Shown: piece after piece, positions 1-3,631 of the stretch
How the letters are laid out: the number at the start of each line of letters is the position of its first letter
Numbering within the stretch: the stretch's first letter is position 1
Source of the DNA: Pseudomonadota bacterium
GTDB lineage: Bacteria; Pseudomonadota; Alphaproteobacteria; Acetobacterales; Acetobacteraceae
Direction: 5' to 3'
Assembly: GCA_021805485.1 (NCBI GenBank)
Contig: JAJZFF010000085.1
Location: forward strand, 1 to 5,727
Length of the DNA: 5,727 nt
Translations under genes and position numbers: made by a program
Notes under the pieces: generated by a model
Database searches by the model: none
The model's input: only the letters and a program-made list of their open reading frames with translations
What the model was told of the DNA's origin: nothing

Positions 1-1
1 C

Positions 2-532
2 TACCGATCGGTCCCGCGCGACGTCGAGGCCGCTCATCTGGCGGCGGCGATCCGCCTGCATCGCGAGGTGACCGGCGCAGCGCCGCAAGGCTTCTATCTC
101 GGCCGGTGTTCGATGAACACAAGGGCGCTGACCATGGAACAGGACTGCTTCCGCTATTCGTCGGACAGCTATGCCGACGACCTGCCCTACTGGGTGCGGG
201 GCCCGGCCGGCCGGCATCTTGTCATTCCCTACACGCTCGAAGCCAACGACATGCGCTTCTCGACAACGTCCGGCTTTGCCAGCGGCGATGATTTCCTTTC
301 CTATCTGCGAGACACGTTCGACGTGCTCTACCGCGAGGGCGAAAACGGCAGGCCGGCGATGATGAGCGTCGGCCTACATTGCCGCCTCGCGGGCCGTCCC
401 GGACGGCTTGCGGCGCTGGCGCGCTTCCTCGATCATATCGCGGCGCGCGAGAACGTCTGGGTGGCGCGACGGATCGACATCGCCGAACATTTCCACGCCC
501 ATCACGCGGGACTGGAGGTACTGGGCGGATGA
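2..532 (+). CDS. puuE: Allantoinase, PuuE type (polysaccharide deacetylase family), 3' part
   Basis: This is the C-terminal 176 residues of a protein whose start lies left of the window; the reading frame is open from base 2 and ends at TGA 530-532. It resembles the cofactor-independent allantoinase PuuE, which opens the hydantoin ring of allantoin to allantoate in cytoplasmic purine breakdown. Visible family blocks, in order, are a GFYLGRCSMNTR segment, SSDSYADDLPYWV, HLVIPYTLEANDMRF and MMSVGLHCRLAGRPGR, followed by the closing VARRIDIAEHF. The spacing and end point fit a normal C-terminus, so only the N-terminal NodB-like part is missing. A TTG-started LysR gene begins 19 bp after the stop on the same strand. 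The family assignment is strong; the exact substrate is inferred, since related deacetylase-fold enzymes act on other amides. The GTG at 68 is internal and is not a real start. Confidence 0.85.
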   Translation, partial: YRSVPRDVEAAHLAAAIRLHREVTGAAPQGFYLGRCSMNTRALTMEQDCFRYSSDSYADDLPYWVRGPAGRHLVIPYTLEANDMRFSTTSGFASGDDFLSYLRDTFDVLYREGENGRPAMMSVGLHCRLAGRPGRLAALARFLDHIAARENVWVARRIDIAEHFHAHHAGLEVLGG

Positions 533-533
533 G

Positions 534-540
534 GCGGAGG
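534..540 (+). promoter_or_regulatory. Ribosome binding site supporting the TTG start of the LysR gene
   Basis: The purine-rich GCGGAGG just after the allantoinase stop contains GGAGG at 536-540, which lies 11 bp before TTG 552. No ATG occurs in the LysR frame between the allantoinase stop and the helix-turn-helix. This Shine-Dalgarno match is the main reason for choosing TTG 552. Confidence 0.5.
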
Positions 541-551
541 CGGCGGAACAT

Positions 552-1475
552 TTGACGGGCTATCGCGACACGGTCGACATCTATCTACTGCGAGTGCTGC
601 ACATGCTGCTCGTCGAGGGTAGCGTCACCCGCACGGCGGTCAGACTCAACCAGTCGCAACCGGCGATTAGCGCCGCGCTGCGCCGACTGCGCGACATCAC
701 CGGAGATCCCCTCCTCGTGCGCGGCAAGTCAGGCATGGTGCCGACGGAGCGCGGTCTCGCCCTGCTCGAGCCGGTGACCAATGCTCTCCACGAAATCAGC
801 CGGATCGCGATCGCGAGTGATTCCTTCGATCCGGAACACTCGATCCGCAACTTCCGCATCGGCTCGCCGGACTATCTCAACATCCTCTTCGTCCCGAGCC
901 TCGTCGAGCGGTTCCGCGCGGCGGCCCCGCACGCCCGGCTTGAACTCCATCCGCTGACGTCGGACGCCGACTACGAGGAGTCGCTCGCCAGCGGCACGTT
1001 CGACCTGGTGCTCGGCAACTGGCCCGAGCCACCGAAAAGGCTGCATCGCCGCACGCTGTTTTCCGACGAGGTGGTCTGCCTTCTTGCCGCCGACCATCCG
1101 CTGGCCCAGCGTTTCCGCGCCGGTGGGACCATTAGCGAGGCGGACTATCTGGCCGCCGCGCATCTGGCGCCAACGCCCTATTCCTCGACCCAGCGCGGTC
1201 CGATCGAATCGCACCTCACACGCGCGCGGCTGAAACGTAACGTGCAGATTCTCGTTCCCTATTTCGGCCTCGCTCCGCCGCTGCTGCTCAAGACCGATCT
1301 CGTGTTCACCACGACGCGGCGCTTTGCCGAGTTCCATGCACGGCATCTGCCATTGGCGGTCCTGCCCTCGCCGATCGATTTTCCTGCCGTCGAATACTAC
1401 CTCCTCTGGCATCCGCGCGGCCACCTTTCCGATGAGGTGCAGTGGCTGATCAACCTCGTCGCCGGGGCGGTATGA
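552..1475 (+). CDS. LysR-family transcriptional regulator
   Basis: From TTG 552 the product is 307 residues, the usual length for LysR regulators. Residues ~8-67 form the winged helix-turn-helix: VDIYLLRVLHMLLVEGSVTR leads into the recognition segment around SQPAISAALRRLRD (35-48), then GDPLLVR and the wing PTERG. Residues ~95-300 are the periplasmic-binding-like effector domain, beginning FRIGSPDYLNILFVPSL and including FDLVLGNWPEPP and EVVCLLAADHPLA. The frame is open further upstream to TTG 408, but those residues only shadow the allantoinase gene. It is co-directional with and 19 bp behind the allantoinase gene, so a role in purine or ureide catabolism is plausible; the sequence does not show the effector. 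The usual LysR arrangement is divergent, so a downstream regulator is less common. The C-terminus looks natural, but an IS fragment begins within about 10 bp of the stop. Confidence 0.85.
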   Translation: MTGYRDTVDIYLLRVLHMLLVEGSVTRTAVRLNQSQPAISAALRRLRDITGDPLLVRGKSGMVPTERGLALLEPVTNALHEISRIAIASDSFDPEHSIRNFRIGSPDYLNILFVPSLVERFRAAAPHARLELHPLTSDADYEESLASGTFDLVLGNWPEPPKRLHRRTLFSDEVVCLLAADHPLAQRFRAGGTISEADYLAAAHLAPTPYSSTQRGPIESHLTRARLKRNVQILVPYFGLAPPLLLKTDLVFTTTRRFAEFHARHLPLAVLPSPIDFPAVEYYLLWHPRGHLSDEVQWLINLVAGAV

Positions 1476-1483
1476 ACATCAGT

Positions 1484-1960
1484 ACCGTTGAAGGACTCGC
1501 AGTAGCAGTTTTCCCATGGTGAACCGGGCGTGATGTAGAGCGTCTTCACACCGACCTTTCCGAGCCATTGCCGCACCGCCCTGGCGATGAATTCGGGGCC
1601 GGGATACGCCGGTCGCAGCCGGATACATGACCCGTCATTGAGCCAGAGGCGTGAGCGCTTCGGCTGCCTTTGCGGCACCTTGAGACCCTCGCGCCGCCAG
1701 ATCCGCTCCACCCGCTTGCGGTTCACGTGCCACCCCGCATCCCGCAGCAAGGCCGTCACCCGCCGATAGCCGTAACGACCATATTGCCGGGCCAGGGCAA
1801 TGATGTCCCCGGTCAGGGCCGCCTCGTCATCTGCCCCGCGTGGCACCTTGCGCTGCGTCGATCGGTGCTGTCCGAGCACACGGCACACCCGCCGCTCCGA
1901 GACAGACATCGTTCCTCTGATGTGATCGATACAGCGCCGGCGCCGCGCGGGGCTCAGAAG
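1484..1960 (-). pseudogene. IS3-family transposase OrfB, internally deleted and 3'-truncated
   Basis: Read in the -1 frame from the slippery site, it begins LLSPARRRRCIDHIRGTMSV and continues through the conserved ERRVCRVLGQHRST, YGRYGYRRVTALLR, NRKRVERIWRREGLKVP and RLWLNDGSCIRLRP segments. It then jumps directly to PEFIARAVRQWL and PGSPWENCYCESFNG. In intact relatives the WSYDFV and IRSDNG blocks, with the two aspartates of the DDE triad, lie between RLRP and GPEF; roughly 65-70 residues are missing here (estimated from memory of the family). The deletion keeps the frame, and the join is near 1598-1609. The catalytic glutamate of the CESF motif remains. After FNG the homology ends and the frame runs on antisense into the LysR gene to a stop at 1397. 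ATG 1909 is the first in-frame ATG but is probably not the functional start. Confidence 0.85.
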
Positions 1961-2229
1961 TTTCCCCGTGTCGCCTCCGTCAGGATCGCCTTATCCAGCG
2001 ACAGATCGGCCACCAGACGCTTCAGCCGGGCGTTCTCCCGCTCCAGTTCCTTCATGCGCCGCGACTGGTCCATCTTCAGGCCGCCATACTCCTTGCGCCA
2101 CCGATAATAGCTCTGCTCGGTGACGCCGATCCAACGGCACGCATCCGCAACCGTCCCGCCCTGCGCTAGCACAATCTCAGCCTCGCGCAACTTGCCGATG
2201 ATCTCTTCCGGCTTGTGATTCCTCGCCAT
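1954..2229 (-). CDS. IS3-family transposase OrfA (HTH DNA-binding subunit)
   Basis: This 91-residue protein carries the N-terminal helix-turn-helix that recognises IS ends. KLREAEIVLAQGGTVADACR is followed by WIGVTEQSYYRWRKEYGGLK, then a basic leucine-zipper-like coiled coil, MKELERENARLKRLVADLSL, and the closing EATRGNF. The length and the GNF ending are those of an intact OrfA. I start it at ATG 2229 because a GGAGG (2236-2240) sits 6 bp upstream; the in-frame GTG at 2232 directly before it is an alternative. The last codons contain a slippery heptamer that would shift ribosomes into orfB. OrfA alone can repress transposition in IS3 elements by family knowledge, but nothing here shows that it is expressed. 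Confidence 0.85.
   Translation of the reverse strand: MARNHKPEEIIGKLREAEIVLAQGGTVADACRWIGVTEQSYYRWRKEYGGLKMDQSRRMKELERENARLKRLVADLSLDKAILTEATRGNF
1960..1966 (-). promoter_or_regulatory. Programmed -1 ribosomal frameshift heptamer between IS orfA and orfB
   Basis: On the minus strand the zero-frame codons CGG GGA AAC contain G GGA AAC, a classical X XXY YYZ slippery heptamer, two codons before the orfA stop (1954-1956). Slipping back one base places the next codon at 1960, the frame of orfB, giving ...EATRGN-LLSPARRRR, which joins smoothly to the orfB family sequence. IS3-family elements are known to make their OrfAB transposase by -1 frameshifting. Efficiency and any stimulatory stem-loop were not assessed. 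Confidence 0.65.
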
Positions 2230-2235
2230 CACAGT

Positions 2236-2240
2236 CCTCC
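2236..2240 (-). promoter_or_regulatory. Shine-Dalgarno site of IS orfA
   Basis: The minus strand reads AAGGAGGACTGTGATG. The GGAGG core is 6 bp before ATG 2227-2229, which favours this ATG over the GTG one codon upstream. Confidence 0.65.
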
Positions 2241-2309
2241 TTCATGCCAAATCCTAAAACAGATCCCGGAACACTCAGAAGGGGGGCAGATTATTCGACG
2301 ATCGAACCC

Positions 2310-2363
2310 ATTTTCCGTTCCACCAAAATCGATCCCTAGTGGAGCAGATTTGGAGCGGAAAAT
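2310..2363. repeat. Imperfect inverted repeat in the AT-rich spacer between IS and tRNA-Lys
   Basis: ATTTTCCGTTCC (2310-2321) pairs with GGAGCGGAAAAT (2352-2363); 11 of 12 positions are Watson-Crick and the twelfth is a G-T wobble. A2322-T2351 and a few further pairs around 2325-2330 and 2347-2350 can extend the hairpin past small bulges. There is no T-run after either arm, so it is not a typical intrinsic terminator, although it lies downstream of the tRNA gene. Its function is unknown. Confidence 0.4.
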
Positions 2364-2374
2364 CCAGAAAATCC

Positions 2375-2396
2375 AATTTCGCGAAAAGCCGAAATT
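2375..2396 (-). terminator. Weak hairpin downstream of tRNA-Lys, possible terminator
   Basis: AATTTCG (2375-2381) and CGAAATT (2390-2396) form a 7-bp AT-rich stem with an 8-base loop, about 30 bp beyond the tRNA 3' end. On the minus strand it is followed by GGATTTTCTGGATTTTCC, which has short T-runs but no clean U-tract. It is the closest hairpin to the tRNA end, but the stem is weak. Confidence 0.25.
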
Positions 2397-2422
2397 TTAA
2401 GTCTTTGTTTTTCTTTGGTTAT

Positions 2423-2508
2423 TTTGGTGAGCCCGCAGGGATTCGAACCCTGGACCCCAAGATTAAAAGTCTCGTGCTCTACCAACTGAGCTACGGGCTC
2501 TCACCAAA
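2423..2508 (-). repeat. 9-bp inverted repeat bracketing the tRNA-Lys, offset from its acceptor stem
   Basis: TTTGGTGAG (2423-2431) and CTCACCAAA (2500-2508) are perfectly complementary. The arms include the last acceptor bases plus CCA on one side, and the 5' leader plus base 1 on the other. In the precursor this pairing competes with, or stacks beside, the true acceptor stem, shifted by two bases. The repeat is seen directly; any effect on processing is inference. Confidence 0.55.
2425..2500 (-). tRNA. trnK: tRNA-Lys (anticodon TTT) with encoded CCA
   Basis: The minus strand folds as a full cloverleaf. The acceptor stem GAGCCCG/CGGGCTC has 7 perfect pairs. The D arm is GCTC-AGTTGGTA-GAGC. 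The anticodon stem CGAGA/TCTTG contains one G-T pair around the loop CTTTTAA, giving anticodon TTT. The T arm is CAGGG-TTCGAAT-CCCTG. The body occupies 2428-2500 including discriminator A, and CCA is encoded at 2425-2427. Anticodon UUU reads AAA and AAG lysine codons. It lies on the same strand as the gyrA-coaD-isomerase cluster, 70 bp after the isomerase stop, and may be transcribed from its own promoter or by read-through. Confidence 0.97.
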
Positions 2509-2512
2509 GTGT

Positions 2513-2537
2513 CCGCCGGAAAGACCAATTCCGGCGG
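2513..2537 (-). terminator. GC-rich hairpin between the isomerase gene and tRNA-Lys
   Basis: CCGCCGGAA (2513-2521) and TTCCGGCGG (2529-2537) form a perfect 9-bp stem with a 7-base loop, 34 bp after the isomerase stop. The position fits termination or 3'-end protection of the gyrA-coaD-isomerase message. Neither strand has a T-run after the stem, so this is not a textbook intrinsic terminator. The hairpin also overlaps the spacer of a candidate tRNA promoter. Confidence 0.45.
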
Positions 2538-2547
2538 GGTTCGTCAA
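2519..2547 (-). promoter_or_regulatory. Candidate promoter for tRNA-Lys
   Basis: On the minus strand TTGACG (2542-2547) is a good -35 match. It is followed after 17 bp by TCTTTC (2519-2524), a poor -10 match. Initiation would fall near 2512, leaving a leader of roughly 12 bases before the tRNA. Only the -35 is convincing. Confidence 0.3.
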
Positions 2548-2570
2548 GAGGGCGGGGCGGATTGCCGGTA

Positions 2571-3125
2571 TTACGCGGCGAGTTCCATCTTGATGATCTT
2601 GGTCGGGTCGGTAACGCGGCCGCTCTGGCCCTGGCCCTTCTTGATCTCGTCGACATAGTCCATGCCTGCCGTAACCTGGCCGAACAAGGTGTACTGGCCG
2701 TCAAGCCAGGCGGCGGGGGCGAAACAGATGAAGAACTGGCTATTCCCGCTGTTCGGATCGCTGGTACGGGCCATGCCCAGCGAACCTGTGAGGAACTTTG
2801 CCTTGTCGGTGAATTCGGCAGGCACGTTGGGCAGGTTGCTGCCGCCGGTGCCGGTGTTGGTGGGGTCGCCGGTCTGCGCCATGAAGCCGGCGATCACCCG
2901 GAAGAATTCGCAACCGTCATAGAAACCGCGCGCGGTGAGGGTGCGGATCTGCTCGCAGGTTTTCGGTGCGAGGTCGGGGCGCAACTCGATCGTGACGACG
3001 CCAAAGGGCAGCGTCATGTGGATCGTGTTCGATGGGCTGGCGGCGGAAGCGGTTTCGGACATGACAACTCCGGCAAGGGGGGTGGAAGCGGCGGCGGCGA
3101 GAAGCGTGCGGCGTCTGATGATCAT
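2571..3125 (-). CDS. Exported cyclophilin-type peptidyl-prolyl cis-trans isomerase
   Basis: This 184-residue protein catalyses cis-trans isomerisation of peptide bonds before proline. The N-terminus MIIRRRTLLAAAAS has consecutive arginines, a short alanine-rich hydrophobic stretch and a probable cleavage after ETASA (residue 28). It is therefore probably exported to the periplasm, perhaps by the Tat route, although the motif is not a perfect Tat consensus. The cyclophilin core follows: GVVTIELRPDLAPKTCEQI, GFYDGCEFFRVIAGFMAQTGD with the active-site residues R76, F81 and Q84, then GSLGMAR, NSQFFIC, WLDGQYTLFGQV. Length is normal for a single-domain bacterial cyclophilin with a leader. Its ATG overlaps the coaD stop in an ATGA, and no good Shine-Dalgarno lies close upstream, so translational coupling to coaD is likely. 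The stop is TAA, followed by a GC-rich hairpin and tRNA-Lys. Confidence 0.93.
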   Translation of the reverse strand: MIIRRRTLLAAAASTPLAGVVMSETASAASPSNTIHMTLPFGVVTIELRPDLAPKTCEQIRTLTARGFYDGCEFFRVIAGFMAQTGDPTNTGTGGSNLPNVPAEFTDKAKFLTGSLGMARTSDPNSGNSQFFICFAPAAWLDGQYTLFGQVTAGMDYVDEIKKGQGQSGRVTDPTKIIKMELAA

Positions 3126-3631
3126 GGTCTGCCAACCCGGCGAAGGGTCCTCTCCAAGGTCAGTTTCGGAACGAAGCTCGAGATGTCGCCGCCCAGCTGG
3201 GCGATCTCCTTGACGAAGCGCGACGAGATGAACTGGTGCCGCTCACTTGCCATCAGGAAGATCGTCTCGATCCGCTGGTCGAGTCGCGCGTTCATCCCGG
3301 CCATCTGGAACTCGTAATCGAAGTCGGAGACGGCGCGCAACCCGCGCACGATCACTTGTGCGCTGACCTGCTGGGCGAAGGCGATCAGCAGCGAATCGAA
3401 GGCCTGCACATCGATTTCGGTGCCGGTGCGTTCGGCAATCGGCGCAATCTCGGCGCGGACCATCTCGACGCGCTCGGCAGTGGGAAACAGCGGTCCCTTG
3501 CCGGCATTGCGGGCCACGCCGATGACGAGCTTCGAGCAAAGCTGCGCGGCGCGGCCGATGATGTCGATATGCCCGTTGGTGATCGGATCGAAAGTCCCCG
3601 GATACAGCCCGATCAGACCGCCATCAGCCAT
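3122..3631 (-). CDS. coaD: Pantetheine-phosphate adenylyltransferase (CoaD)
   Basis: CoaD transfers AMP from ATP to 4'-phosphopantetheine, making dephospho-CoA, the penultimate step of coenzyme A synthesis in the cytoplasm. From ATG 3631 it has 169 residues, within the normal CoaD range. Residues 8-21, GLYPGTFDPITNGH, hold the nucleotidyltransferase T/HxGH motif (TNGH, 18-21). VRGLRAVSDFDYEFQMAGMN (~95-114) is the pantetheine and oligomer region, and ISSRFVKEIA (from 135) is the second nucleotide-binding signature. An earlier in-frame start at 3664 would add 11 residues lying wholly within gyrA. I prefer 3631 because GGAGG sits 6 bp upstream and [12 protein letters not shown] matches usual CoaD N-termini. 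The start overlaps the gyrA stop by 8 bp and the stop overlaps the isomerase start by 4 bp, indicating an operon. Confidence 0.97.
   Translation of the reverse strand: MADGGLIGLYPGTFDPITNGHIDIIGRAAQLCSKLVIGVARNAGKGPLFPTAERVEMVRAEIAPIAERTGTEIDVQAFDSLLIAFAQQVSAQVIVRGLRAVSDFDYEFQMAGMNARLDQRIETIFLMASERHQFISSRFVKEIAQLGGDISSFVPKLTLERTLRRVGRP

Larger units (their letters stand above)
1484..2293 (-). mobile_element. Truncated IS3-family insertion sequence (IS407-like group), inactive remnant
   Basis: An element of about 810 bp read on the minus strand, with orfA (1954-2229) followed by a -1 frame orfB. The likely outer end near 2293 starts TAATCTGCCCCCC on the minus strand, resembling the TGATCTGCCCCC-type ends I recall for this group. 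The other end is missing: recognisable transposase stops at the ESFNG motif around 1484-1498, and the following bases belong to the LysR region. No target-site duplication can be assessed with one end lost. An internal deletion in orfB removes the first two catalytic aspartates, so the remnant cannot make active transposase. Active relatives are, from memory, about 1.2-1.3 kb. The boundaries are good to about 10 bp. Confidence 0.8.

Noticed and set aside
408..551. N-terminal extension of the LysR protein to TTG 408
   Set aside because: The extra 48 residues overlap the conserved allantoinase C-terminus in another frame, and LysR proteins normally begin just before the helix-turn-helix. TTG 552 has a better ribosome site.
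729..1424. Long minus-strand open frame of 231 codons opposite the LysR gene
   Set aside because: It is complementary to a well-supported LysR gene, has no recognisable domain, and long antisense frames are expected in GC-rich DNA.
1470..2300. Target-site duplication flanking the IS
   Set aside because: One IS end is deleted, so no duplicated flank can be expected or identified.
2297..2310. Possible attachment-site fragment resembling the tRNA T-loop (CGAACCC)
   Set aside because: Only about 7 bases match the tRNA-Lys 3' half, and no integrase gene or longer direct repeat is present.
2562..3317. Plus-strand open frame of 251 codons opposite the isomerase and coaD genes
   Set aside because: Glycine-rich shadow of two genes with clear family motifs, with no domain or good start of its own.
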